A DNA stretch of 64,000 bases from VXNE01 sp965261535 (GTDB lineage: Bacteria; Pseudomonadota; Gammaproteobacteria; Pseudomonadales; Azotimanducaceae), in assembly GCA_965261535.1 (NCBI GenBank), contig OZ253469.1:2480001-2544000 (forward strand). Reading direction: 5' to 3'. The position numbers and the translations under genes are program-made. Below, in pieces: positions 25,720-34,173 of the stretch. A model generated the notes under the pieces. The model was not told the DNA's origin and searched no databases. It saw only the letters and a program-made list of their open reading frames with translations. Each line of letters starts with the position of its first letter. The stretch's first letter is position 1.

Positions 25720-26838
25720 ATGAGCGGAAACGACGAGACCGCCTGGGAAGCCTACCGCAGGGATGGCTGCGAGCGGGCTGCTCGGCTCGGCAACCGCGGG
25801 CCCATGCGTTTCGATGAAGACGGGCACCTCGCGCAGGATATTCTCGACGCGTATCGCCGCACCGGTTTCTATGTGTTTACCGGCGTGCTCTCGCCCCAGG
25901 AAGTCCGCGAACTTGCATTCGAGTTCGACCAGGTGCTGGACAACGCGCCTTTGCGCAATGACGGCGAGGTCGACAGACTCGGTCGTCCAAGCAGGTTTTC
26001 TTCGTATTACACGGTGGAGCCGCCAGAGTCATCCGATGCGGAGGAGGAGTCGGAAGAAGTCGACGCGCCCGGCATCGTTAGAATGGTGTCGCACCCCCTG
26101 ATGATCATGGACTCGGCGCTCAGGGCGTATGCCCATCCCAAGATCCTCAAGATGGCTGCGAGCGTGAACGGGCCGGACTTCGTGCCGTTCCACGAGAGCG
26201 TCTTTCACAAGGCGGCACATCAGGGCGCCCCCACGCGCTGGCATCAGGACGGCCGGACGCACTGGGCGGAAGATGGAACGAGCCTGGAACAGCCAAACGG
26301 GTCGGGCAAGAGGCACGGCTTCAACCTGTCCGTCTCGTGGTGCCATTGCACTCCGGAGAACGGCCTTTGGGTGGTCCCCGGGAGTCACCGCCGCTGGCGT
26401 CTCGCGAACGGCGGCGAGTTTCCTCCTATCACCGAATGTTTGCCGGACGCGGTCCCCATGACGCTGGCGCCGGGAGATTGCGGCATCGTCAGCCGAAGCT
26501 CGTTGCATGGCTCTTATCCAAACCGGTCTTCCGTGCGTCGGGTCAACATGGTGATGGGCTTCCACAATCGGGCCTCGGCGATCGGCGCGGAGACGACCAA
26601 CGTCCATGCCTTCGTGCGGCCGGGAAACACGAAGCCCATCAAGTACACAGAGGATTACGTGCTGCGTCGGGCGCGAATAATCCCCCTCGCGATCGATGCG
26701 CGCCGGCAGCGATACCCGGACGAAGTGCCGTACGAGTACCAGGGAAGCTACATCGGCGATGGCGTATGGAATGCGCAGGCTCGTGCGGAGATCAGCCGGG
26801 AAAGCGACGAGTACTGGCAAAGGGACATCACGCTCTAG
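25720..26838 (+). CDS. Phytanoyl-CoA dioxygenase (PhyH) family protein
   Basis: 372 residues from MSGNDETAWEAYRRDGCERA. HxD iron motif in TRWHQDGRTHW, distal His in SSLHGSYPNRSSVRRVNM with the 2-oxoglutarate-binding Arg close behind. An N-terminal AYRRTGFYVFTGVLSPQEVR begins the family. It is only distantly similar to the PhyH protein at 18036. Acidic insertion SSDAEEESEEVDAPG at about residue 105 is unusual. Likely acts after the LLM oxygenase encoded just upstream. Confidence 0.9.
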   Translation: MSGNDETAWEAYRRDGCERAARLGNRGPMRFDEDGHLAQDILDAYRRTGFYVFTGVLSPQEVRELAFEFDQVLDNAPLRNDGEVDRLGRPSRFSSYYTVEPPESSDAEEESEEVDAPGIVRMVSHPLMIMDSALRAYAHPKILKMAASVNGPDFVPFHESVFHKAAHQGAPTRWHQDGRTHWAEDGTSLEQPNGSGKRHGFNLSVSWCHCTPENGLWVVPGSHRRWRLANGGEFPPITECLPDAVPMTLAPGDCGIVSRSSLHGSYPNRSSVRRVNMVMGFHNRASAIGAETTNVHAFVRPGNTKPIKYTEDYVLRRARIIPLAIDARRQRYPDEVPYEYQGSYIGDGVWNAQARAEISRESDEYWQRDITL

Positions 26839-27268
26839 CGAATCCTTCGCAAATCGGTGAGCGCACGGTTTGCATTGGCGTGAGGTGCTTCATATCGCAA
26901 TCACAATGTCCGAAGGAGTCGCGGCTAGTTTCTCGGCGTGATTTATCAGGATCTTGAAGAAGCCCAGTTCGAACTGTTCTCGATCCCGGGGTCTGACGAG
27001 AGCCTCGAGGGAGGATCCGTTTTGGTGAATACGTCCTGGGCGAAGGGCGTCCGCGCGCGTGATGTGCCGACCCCTGAAGGACGGCCAGCGGAAGCTGCCC
27101 GACGACTAAGCTGAACTCCGAGATTCGTTCTACGTTCCGTAGGCACTGCAGCCACCTAAGTGCGGACGTTCACTGAATTGATCGACGACGAGGTGCAGAA
27201 GGTCGCCAAGCGGCTCACGAAGAAGCCCGGGCAGGGAAACTGCGAAGTCGGTGAGCTAACGCGCGAAG
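26839..27268. other. No clear gene
   Basis: 430 nt. A frame of about 58 codons (26942-27113, containing EEAQFELFSIPGSDES) lacks a ribosome site and a recognisable relative. Nothing else seen. Confidence 0.4.
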
Positions 27269-27640
27269 CTACGACTCGCCGAGTTTGGGGTCGGCTCCGA
27301 ATCTGTTCTCTCCGGAATGGCCGTCGAGCACCATTAGGACTAGCAGCCAGATCGGGCCCACTATCGGTATTAGCGAAATCAAGAGCCACCAACCGCGCCG
27401 ATCAGTGTCGTGGAGCCGACGCACGGTGACGGCAAGACCCGGAATGATCATGGCGAGACTGAAGCACCCCGAGAGCAGGCCGATTTCCAGCTCCACGCTG
27501 AACGTGCCCAACGCGATGTCCAAGAGCATCGCGAGCACAACGAAAATAGAGTAGAACAGAACGAAGAACCAGTACTCCTTCCGTCGCGCCCGTCCTTCGA
27601 AATCAACGTATTTCTTTAGTGCGGCCAGGTACCAGTTCAA
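27269..27640 (-). CDS. DUF805 membrane protein
   Basis: 123 residues if translation begins at the TTG at 27640, preceded by GGGGGGAGAG. NWYLAALKKYVDFEGRARRK, then EYWFFVLFYSIF, is the DUF805 N-terminal signature; RRLHDTDRRGWWLLISLIPI is the family's second hallmark. Four hydrophobic helices are predicted. Function of DUF805 is unknown; it is an inner-membrane protein. A longer ATG frame (27679) adds an unlikely N-terminus. Confidence 0.9.
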   Translation of the reverse strand: MNWYLAALKKYVDFEGRARRKEYWFFVLFYSIFVVLAMLLDIALGTFSVELEIGLLSGCFSLAMIIPGLAVTVRRLHDTDRRGWWLLISLIPIVGPIWLLVLMVLDGHSGENRFGADPKLGES

Positions 27641-27869
27641 CTTCTCTCCCCCCGGAAATACACCACGCAACCCGGCCAAACACTACCCGTCTGGTGAGGT
27701 GGCCGCAAGGTGCGATGCCGCTCGAGGCCGTTCCCCAAGTGCCGGGCATGCCACGAAATCAAGGGGTCATGTAGGGCTGACGTTGGCCCTGAGGTTTGGG
27801 GCGACCAAGCCTGCTTTGACGTGCTGACAGCCTCCGAGGTGTCGCGCACATGGGGGCGCGGGGTAGACG

Positions 27870-28296
27870 GGCCTTTATCGAACGGTGCCACCAACCGATA
27901 CCGCGAGCCGGTGGTCGACGGCCACTCATGCGAGGGATCACACTTCACCCATTTCTTCTGGTCGTCGTCGGCTCCGACGATCATCACTCGCCCTTCGTCC
28001 TTGCAGGAGGAGGCCACCGCCGCGTAGCCGAGGTGGACATCCTCAATGATGTGCCGACCGGCGACGGCTTGCAGCTCGAAGCCGTCGAGTTCCGGGCACC
28101 CTGGGGCGTCAAGCGTGATCGACGCGCCGTTCGTCCGGTAACCCACGGCCCTTCGGTGCCCACACATCTGTCGAAGCAGGGTGGTGATGAGCCTTGACCG
28201 GACGGACTCCGGAGCCTCGCGCGCGCTCTCCACCACCTGTACGCTGATCCCAGCGGCCCGGACGAAGTGGACTACGTCCATCTCAGTAGCGGTCCT
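27870..28296 (-). pseudogene. Detached C-terminal region of the HExxH peptidase
   Basis: Protein-like segment: FVRAAGISVQVVESAREAPE, GHRRAVGYRTNGASITLDAP, GCPELDGFELQAVAGRHI, KDEGRVMIVGADDDQKKWVK and SRYRLVAPF. It is in the +1/-1 frame relative to the peptidase upstream and overlaps its last codons. It looks like a PDZ-like or C-terminal domain once fused to that peptidase, with a frameshift near 28310 (RPISRQDRY-stop versus RFLDRTATEMDVV). Confidence 0.45.
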
Positions 28297-29143
28297 GTCG
28301 AGAAATCGGCCGGCTTGTGCGTGCCTCGGCCGGGCTCTCTGCGTCGGCCTTCGCAAGCATGTTCACTCGACCTGTCTGAAGCCAGCGCAGCCAATACGCC
28401 ACGGCGCCGCATGGGTAGGCATCGATTGTCCTTTCGCCGACGCGTAGATCACTCATGCAACCGTCAAAGTCGCGGCCGAAGCGCCCTTCGGCCTGATTGT
28501 CGGGCGAGTATTTGCCACGGGGCCTAGCGGCAAGAAAGACCTCGACGAATCGCGCGTGGCCCTCGTGCGCCCATCGCTGCCAGAGTTCCGGCTCCTGATA
28601 GCAATGCGCTAACTCGTGCACGAGGACATCATTCATCCGCATGCGGAGATCCGCGCGGTGGTTTTGCCACGCTTCTCCGCGGAACCAGAGTCGCATTGCG
28701 CAATGGCCGCGAGCCGCGTCGCCACCATTGCGCGGGGCGTCCCCCGCTCCCTCGGTGGAAAAGTCGACAATCAATGGCACGTCTTTTGGCGGCGTGTCCA
28801 GAAGCACCGTTAACTCCTCTTGGGCGTTTTGGTGGGACTCGCTAATGGCATCGGCCAGCCACGCCGGAAGGATTTTGGGAAACTGAATTGTCACAGTGCT
28901 CGTCGCAATATCGGGGGCGGGCTTGTCCGATACAGAACGACGGCCTGGACGACGTGGTGCTGGACCGTGGCAACGAAACGGCGATCTGCGGTACTGTTCT
29001 GTTCGCGGGACGCCCGGTTGACGGCACAGCGGGGGTGTCAGGTGGAATCGAAGCCGTAGCCTTGTGCGACTCGGCGACGGCGAGGCCGAGAGGCTATCGG
29101 TAGCGCGGGTTGTTGATTGATCGTGACTTGGGAGGCGACTCAA
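28283..29143 (-). CDS. HExxH zinc peptidase (gluzincin-like), probably frameshifted at 3' end
   Basis: Up to 286 residues. The core is NDVLVHELAHCYQEPELWQR followed by WAHEGHARFVEVFLAARPRG: HELAH supplies two zinc ligands and the catalytic Glu, and Glu in HEGHARFVE is a good third ligand. IVDFSTEGAGDAP and CAMRLWFRGEAWQNHR precede it. The first 75 residues of the open frame are Arg/Pro-rich and probably not translated; no clear start or signal peptide was found. The downstream continuation is out of frame (27870-28296), so the gene may be decaying. Confidence 0.55.
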   Translation of the reverse strand: MSRLPSHDQSTTRATDSLSASPSPSRTRLRLRFHLTPPLCRQPGVPRTEQYRRSPFRCHGPAPRRPGRRSVSDKPAPDIATSTVTIQFPKILPAWLADAISESHQNAQEELTVLLDTPPKDVPLIVDFSTEGAGDAPRNGGDAARGHCAMRLWFRGEAWQNHRADLRMRMNDVLVHELAHCYQEPELWQRWAHEGHARFVEVFLAARPRGKYSPDNQAEGRFGRDFDGCMSDLRVGERTIDAYPCGAVAYWLRWLQTGRVNMLAKADAESPAEARTSRPISRQDRY

Positions 29144-29145
29144 AG

Positions 29146-29541
29146 ATGCTTGTTCCGATAACCGGGCTTTATGCAGCGTTGCTGGCGGTGGTCGGGCTTA
29201 CGCTGATGGTACGGGTCGCCTGCATGCGCGCCCGCACCGGAGTGTCGATCCTCCATGGCGACGACATGGACTTGGCGTTAGCGATGCGCCAACACGGAAA
29301 CTTCATTGAGACAGTCCCGTTGGCGCTCATTCTCATGGGGCTGGTCGAGGCGAACGATGCCAACAGTATCTTGCTGCACGCCAACGGCATTGTGCTGCTG
29401 CTCGCCCGCATCGCGCATCCCATCGGCCTGCGCCTCGATCGCGCCGACCATCCGTTGCGGGCCGCCGGTGCGGTCGGTACGGTCCTGACGACCTTTGTTC
29501 TGGCCGTGGTGGCCCTGTGGCAGGCGGTTTCAGCGGTCTGA
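29146..29541 (+). CDS. MAPEG-family membrane protein
   Basis: 131 residues from MLVPITGLYAALLAVVGLTL with GGGAGGCG upstream. Four membrane helices; the segment AMRQHGNFIETVPLALILMG contains the conserved N-E pair (GNFxExxPxxLxxxxLxE) that defines MAPEG proteins, membrane enzymes acting on glutathione or eicosanoid-type substrates. Bacterial roles are mostly unknown. It lies directly upstream of the Ubl operon on the same strand but with about 115 nt and a separate promoter-like region between. Confidence 0.93.
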   Translation: MLVPITGLYAALLAVVGLTLMVRVACMRARTGVSILHGDDMDLALAMRQHGNFIETVPLALILMGLVEANDANSILLHANGIVLLLARIAHPIGLRLDRADHPLRAAGAVGTVLTTFVLAVVALWQAVSAV

Positions 29542-29591
29542 TTCGGGGAGATCAGGGCGCACTCCGGTCCGATAAAGTTGTCAAAAAGCAA

Positions 29592-29655
29592 TTGACAACC
29601 GAAAAGGCAACTATTAGCCTATTGCTTTATCGCAATTACGTTTCTTAGGAGCAAT
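29592..29655 (+). promoter_or_regulatory. Putative promoter/operator of the Ubl operon
   Basis: TTGACA at 29592-29597 is a perfect -35. The best 17-nt-spaced -10 is TAGCCT (weak). The inverted repeat ATTGC-TTTATC-GCAAT spans 29621-29636, and GCAAT also occurs at 29588 and 29651. Repeated half-sites around a promoter suggest an operator, perhaps for the XRE protein encoded at 31718. Confidence 0.5.
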
Positions 29656-29657
29656 AC

Positions 29658-29918
29658 ATGAAACCGAACAAACCCGACAACGACCGCAAGACCGTCGAGA
29701 TCGAAGTGAACGACCAGAAAATCAAGATGCTCGAGGGTCCGGCTACTGGCTTGGAGATCAAACAGGCCACCGTCGACCAGGGCGTCTCGATCCAGACCAA
29801 CTTCGTGCTTCAACTGCACTTGCCCAACGGCTCCAGCAAGGTCATCGGCGACACCGACAAGGTCCAGTTGAGCGAGCATCTGGCCTTCACCGCAATCGCT
29901 GCGGACGACAACAGCTAG
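29658..29918 (+). CDS. Ubiquitin-like protein, Multi-ubiq family
   Basis: 86 residues with TTAGGAG before the ATG. After a short charged tail, VEIEVNDQKIKMLEGPATG, then IKQATVDQGVSIQTNFVLQL and SSKVIGDTDKVQLSEHLAF form one beta-grasp-like unit of the multiubiquitin (Multi-ubiq) family, whose genes sit with E1, E2 and JAB genes. Only one copy of the domain is present. The C-terminus is AIAADDNS, with no glycine pair, so it is not an obvious substrate for standard C-terminal adenylation. First gene of the operon; 11 nt to the E2-like gene. Confidence 0.75.
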   Translation: MKPNKPDNDRKTVEIEVNDQKIKMLEGPATGLEIKQATVDQGVSIQTNFVLQLHLPNGSSKVIGDTDKVQLSEHLAFTAIAADDNS

Positions 29919-29929
29919 GATTCGTTTCC

Positions 29930-30316
29930 GTGAAGCAGGACGTTACAAACGCCATCGACGAGTTGCGCTGCGGCTTTCCGGCCGCGTCGGTCTTGAGCGA
30001 ACCGGACAGCGATGGCGGCGCGTACGTGATCGTCGAAGACGTCGACATCGGCTCCCGATACACGCCGACCTCCACCTGGCTCGGTGGGCACGTCACGGCG
30101 CTCTACCCCTACGCGGACATCTACCCCCTGTTCATGGACGCCTCGGTGCGCCGCGTCGACGGCGTCGAATTCGTCCCGCCCGTCACCTTGGGTCATGAAT
30201 TCGCCGGGCGGCCCGCCATTCAGATCTCTCGGGCCAACAACCAAACCCAGAATTTCCCCCAAGCGGCGTTGGCCAAGTTCGTCAAGGTCATCCACTTCCT
30301 CGAGCACCTCCAATGA
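29930..30316 (+). CDS. E2-like protein of bacterial Ubl system
   Basis: 128 residues. GAYVIVEDVDIGSRYTP, WLGGHVTALYPYADIYPLF and FAGRPAIQISRANNQ follow the pattern of prokaryotic E2-fold proteins (Prok-E2 families) encoded between a Ubl gene and a ThiF-type E1. The only cysteine in the chain is Cys14, in the first helix, and not in the region where E2 catalytic cysteines lie. Conserved His54, His89, Ser100 and Arg101 are candidates for the active region. The stop codon overlaps the E1 start by 4 nt. The family call leans on gene context. Confidence 0.65.
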   Translation: MKQDVTNAIDELRCGFPAASVLSEPDSDGGAYVIVEDVDIGSRYTPTSTWLGGHVTALYPYADIYPLFMDASVRRVDGVEFVPPVTLGHEFAGRPAIQISRANNQTQNFPQAALAKFVKVIHFLEHLQ

Positions 30317-31680
30317 CCCACGACCCCTGTGACGTCCTGATCCCATCCGATGTCCATGCACGGCTCATGGCCCACCTGTACCCTGGCGACGACGACGAAC
30401 ATGCCGCGGTCCTCCGCGCTGGCATGGCTCGCGCCGGCAATTCGTTGCGACTCCTCGTCCGGCACATCGAACCCGCCGAGTTCGGTCGCGACTACGTCGC
30501 CGGTCAATACGGCTACCGCGCGCTCAGCCCCACGTTCATCCACCGACAGATAATCCAGTGCCGCGATGCGGGCCTTGCCTATCTCGCGGTCCACAACCAC
30601 CGCAGCGACCGCTCGGTTGCCTTCAGCCGGATCGATATCGAGTCGCACGAGCGCGGCTACCCCGCCCTTCTCGACATCGGACGCGGCGTGCCAGTGGGCG
30701 CATTGGTCTACGGACGACGTGCGGTAGCCGCGGACATCTGGCTACCTGATCGCTCGCGACGGGCCCTCGGCACGTACCGCATCATCGGCCAGCGCGTCGA
30801 ACGGCTCTATTCGCAGCCGCCGCCGGCCTCCGAATCTCTCCCCGAACACGACCGCCAAGTGCGCATGTTCGGCACCGCGGGTCAAAAGATCCTGGCAGGT
30901 AGCAAAATCGCGATCATTGGCCTTGGTGGCGTCGGCTCTCTTATCGCCGAGTATCTCGCACGCCTCGGTGTCGGACACCTCGTCCTCATCGACCCCGACG
31001 AAATCGAGAGCACGAACCTGTCCCGCGTAGTTGGTGCGACTCCCGTCGATGTTGAAACCAAACAGCTCAAGACGCAGATAGCGGCTCGCCACGCCCGCGA
31101 GCTATCAACGAACGCCAAACTCGACGCAATTGCTCAAGACGTCGTTGCCCAGTCCGTTGCGCAACGGCTTCGCGACTGCGACTTCATCTTCCTCGCCGCC
31201 GACTCCATGCGGGCGCGTCTCGTCGTCAACGCCCTTGCCCACCAGTACCTCATTCCCGTCACCCAGATGGGCGCCAAAGTGCGGCCCGGGCCCCGGGGTA
31301 TTGTCCAAGACGCGATGGCCGCCGTGCGCCAGGTCAGGCCGGGCAATGGATGCCTATGGTGCAACGGGCTGATCGACTCGACGCAACTCGCCGTCGAGGC
31401 GAAGTCGGATGCCGAACGCAAAGACCAAGCCTACGGCGTTCAAGAACCGAATCCCAGCGTGATCACGCTAAACGCGGTTGCAGCCGCCCACGCGGCCAAC
31501 GAGTTCCTGTTTGACTTTCTCGGGCTCCGCCCGAACGATACCGACGCGCCGTACCGCCACTTCCACTTCCACAACGACTCGATGCAGCGCGTCATGCCGC
31601 GCCACGACCCCGCCTGCCCCGAATGCTCCCGCAGGCTGGCCCTGGGAGACACCCTGGAACTCCCCGTGACCCAAGCCTAA
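30313..31680 (+). CDS. JAB peptidase-E1 (ThiF) fusion protein
   Basis: 455 residues, two enzymes in one chain. Residues about 1-160: JAB/JAMM isopeptidase, with Glu29 and HNHRSDRSVAFSRID providing His94, His96, Ser105 and Asp108. Residues about 175-455: ThiF/E1 domain with IIGLGGVGSL (203-208) for ATP, VLIDPDEIESTNLSR for the adenylation site, and two zinc cysteine pairs CLWC and CPEC. E1 enzymes adenylate Ubl C-termini, and JAMM proteases release Ubls from targets. Having both activities here makes a compact conjugation/deconjugation module with the two preceding genes. The next gene is 37 nt away. Confidence 0.9.
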   Translation: MTHDPCDVLIPSDVHARLMAHLYPGDDDEHAAVLRAGMARAGNSLRLLVRHIEPAEFGRDYVAGQYGYRALSPTFIHRQIIQCRDAGLAYLAVHNHRSDRSVAFSRIDIESHERGYPALLDIGRGVPVGALVYGRRAVAADIWLPDRSRRALGTYRIIGQRVERLYSQPPPASESLPEHDRQVRMFGTAGQKILAGSKIAIIGLGGVGSLIAEYLARLGVGHLVLIDPDEIESTNLSRVVGATPVDVETKQLKTQIAARHARELSTNAKLDAIAQDVVAQSVAQRLRDCDFIFLAADSMRARLVVNALAHQYLIPVTQMGAKVRPGPRGIVQDAMAAVRQVRPGNGCLWCNGLIDSTQLAVEAKSDAERKDQAYGVQEPNPSVITLNAVAAAHAANEFLFDFLGLRPNDTDAPYRHFHFHNDSMQRVMPRHDPACPECSRRLALGDTLELPVTQA

Positions 31681-31717
31681 CGGCAGCCGCAGCCCCGCCT
31701 GCGAAGGAATACCCCAA

Positions 31718-32077
31718 ATGAGCCAACGTCCACGCTTCGACTTCGCTGCCTTCTACAGGGCCTTGAGCGCCACCGTCGCCGCCCGCGACACCACCTGGAG
31801 GGCGGTCAGCGAGCAAACGGGTGTGTCTCAATCGACGCTGTCCCGAATGTCCAAGGGCCGACAACCCGACGCTGCCAGTCTCACCGCGCTGTCCGCGTGG
31901 TCAGGCCTCGACCCGGTCGACTTCACCAACGTCCGCAGAACCCGCCGCGAGCCCATTGCGATGGTCTCGAGACTGCTTCGCCAAGACCCGCACCTAGACG
32001 ACGCAAGCGCCGACGCCCTCGAAGCCATCATCAAGACCGCCTACGACAGCTTCAAGCGCAGGAACCCGGAGAGCTAG
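31718..32077 (+). CDS. XRE-family transcriptional regulator
   Basis: 119 residues. A lambda-repressor-type HTH occupies about residues 20-65 (DTTWRAVSEQTGVSQSTLSR, MSKGRQPDAASLTALSAWSG). The C-terminal part (AIMVSR-like helix, DDASADALEAIIKTAYDSF) is a short helical dimerisation tail. It is the last gene of the Ubl operon and probably its regulator; inverted repeats upstream of the Ubl gene are candidate targets. It converges with the small gene at 32074, overlapping it by 4 nt. Confidence 0.85.
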   Translation: MSQRPRFDFAAFYRALSATVAARDTTWRAVSEQTGVSQSTLSRMSKGRQPDAASLTALSAWSGLDPVDFTNVRRTRREPIAMVSRLLRQDPHLDDASADALEAIIKTAYDSFKRRNPES

Positions 32078-32286
32078 TTCTCCGTCTTCCGCGAACGGGA
32101 CGTCCTGTTTGCGCCAACTCGCAGTTCCGCCGCCCCCAACTCCCGGCGCCTGATGCTCTCCGCAATTTTAGGCATCACACGATCCATCTCCGCCCGGTAT
32201 TCCTCCAGTACCTTGCTATCCACCGGGGTCGCCCCCTGTTCCTTCAAGTACTTCTTCAATCCACGATTCACGCTCCCTCCTTGCAT
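32074..32286 (-). CDS. Small basic hypothetical protein
   Basis: 70 residues from MQGGSVNRGLKKYLKEQGAT, then DSKVLEEYRAEMDRVMPKIA. Helical and basic, ending in TSRSRKTEN. GGAGGG occurs within the first codons, so a GTG start at SVNRGL is also possible. Its 3' end overlaps the end of the XRE gene on the opposite strand, an unusual arrangement that could let each reduce expression of the other. Function unknown. Confidence 0.5.
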   Translation of the reverse strand: MQGGSVNRGLKKYLKEQGATPVDSKVLEEYRAEMDRVMPKIAESIRRRELGAAELRVGANRTSRSRKTEN

Positions 32287-32316
32287 CCAAGCGAAATATA
32301 GGTGCACAACCGACGG

Positions 32317-33791
32317 CTACTTCAGCACTGGCCGCAGGTTCACCTCCATCCTTTGCAACGGCACGCCACTAGGTCGATTTAGCCCCAACGTCTGCACGAC
32401 AGGCTTCGCTTCCGACCGGTCAAACACGAAAGCCACCTGCTCATTGTGCAGCAGCCAGATGGGATCCGGATCCTTGTGACTCGCCGATGCATCGACGATC
32501 CCGCGCGCTGTAACCCGTCCGCCAGCCCACTGTTGTACGCTCGAAAACTCCAGCACCCACACGAACTGCGCCGTGTCCAGCCGCATTAGGAGATCCACGA
32601 GCGTCGTGCCGAGCTGCGACGCGTTCTCCCGCGCGTAACGCCGAAGCCCTGAAACCGTGGTCATGAAGTAGCGATGCAGCCCCACCGACTCCGCTTCGCA
32701 ACCCATCGCCCTTATGAGCAGCCTCGACTCCACCACCTCCGCGTACTCCGCCATCGCCTCTGCCGGGTAACCAACCTTCTCCGGCAGCGCCACGATGAAC
32801 GATTCGAAGTTCTCCGTCGTATAATCCGGCTCGGCGCCATCGCTGGCCCCCTGATCCACCGGGACGGTAACGTAGGGCAGCAAGTTGTCGTCCACGGTGA
32901 GAAGTGTGTCCACCTGTCCCCACACATGGTTCGACGGCTCCGCCGCCGCTGCCTCGCCTTTCTTCCAATTGTGCCCCGCAGCCACTATCGCGTGCCCGTC
33001 GCCTTCAACGTCCATCCCGATGAACAGCGGGAAGCCCGACTCCATATAAGCCAGCAACTGGCCAAAGAACTCTTCATCCGTTGACAACTGGTCGCGCCCG
33101 ACGATCACCGGGAAACACCCTGCGGCATTAAAAACCCGCTCCGCTTCCCACACGTCGAGTCCTCGCGGCGGCGATATGCCGCCCGGTTCGAAACCCGTCC
33201 CAAGCTTGGCGATTTCGTACACGAGGTATTCCCTGTACTGGGAATGACTCTCGCTATAGTGCCGCAATACCGCCCAACACGCTCGTGCGCGCAGGCTGCG
33301 ATGTCGACGTGCTGGTCCATCGACGGAAACCCCCACACCGACAATCGGTGGCCCAGCAGGTGCACATAGTGCCGCCCCTGGATCGCGCTTCCGTGTGCTC
33401 CGACCCGTATATCGGGCGACAGCACCGACCGCCCCAAGGTTGCCCTTATCGTAGGTCTCAACACCATGTACCCGTAATAGTGGTGATCGAGCGTCTGCCG
33501 CTCACCAGCCTCGTCGCTCGGCCTGACCTGAAACTCTACCTTCTCGTCAAAGAAGTGCAGCCTCACACAGTCGGCTCGGTACGGCCGGCCTTTTTTCGCG
33601 TAGAAGTTGTAAAGCGTGCTCCGATAGTCCTTGTCGACATAGTCATGTTCTACCAGCACGGCCTTCACCCTACTGGTGATCTTGGCTTTGAGCTTTTCGA
33701 CGATGCGCCTCGGCTCGAACTCGTCGTCCAGCCCCAGCAACTGCTCGTAGTCCTCCGGTTTCTCGATGTTGATCCAATCGTACGATGCCAT
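32317..33791 (-). pseudogene. Papain/C39-like cysteine peptidase gene, frameshifted at the active site
   Basis: Two frames rebuild a protein of about 490 residues. Part 1 starts MASYDWINIEKPEDYEQLLG and runs to SVWGFPSMDQHVDIAACAH. Part 2 continues CWAVLRHYSESHSQYREYLV and contains FIGMDVEGDGHAIVAAGHNW with the candidate catalytic His, ending MEVNLRPVLK. A two-nucleotide insertion near 33290 separates CAH from CW; removing it gives AACAHACWAVLRHYSE, the expected cysteine-helix of C39/papain-like folds. The frame break destroys the catalytic Cys region. Role of the intact family is unknown. Confidence 0.7.
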
Positions 33792-34173
33792 TCCTTCTAG
33801 CCGCCTATCGCGTTCCTTCGTGTCTTTTCGTACTCGTTACTGCGTCCACCGTGCGTACGCCCCACTACTCGCCTTCCCGCGTATCGACAGCATCGCTTAG
33901 CCCCCTTGCCGCGCCCGCCAGACCACTGCCCACCGCGACGCCTCCCTCACGATTACAACCGCACCCGCGAAGTACGAAAACAGGACCTAGGAGAATACCT
34001 TTTCGTGTCGGCGTCGCCGCGAGCCACTCGCCCACAGCCACGTGGCGGGCGCAATATACTGCCCGACCCAACGGATGTCACCCGCTCCAAGGACTCCCTC
34101 TCTGCCTCCCGAGTCCCTTGGCCGATCGCCTCCACGACCCCGTCACTCGCCCAAATCCGCCGTCCGTGTTCCC
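33792..34173. other. No gene seen
   Basis: 382 nt upstream of the peptidase gene. Contains CCTTTT and inverted short repeats but no clear promoter or coding frame. Confidence 0.4.

Noticed and set aside
26942..27113. 58-codon plus-strand frame with plausible peptide
   Set aside because: No ribosome site, no start codon in good context and no recognisable family; kept only as a note in the gap entry.
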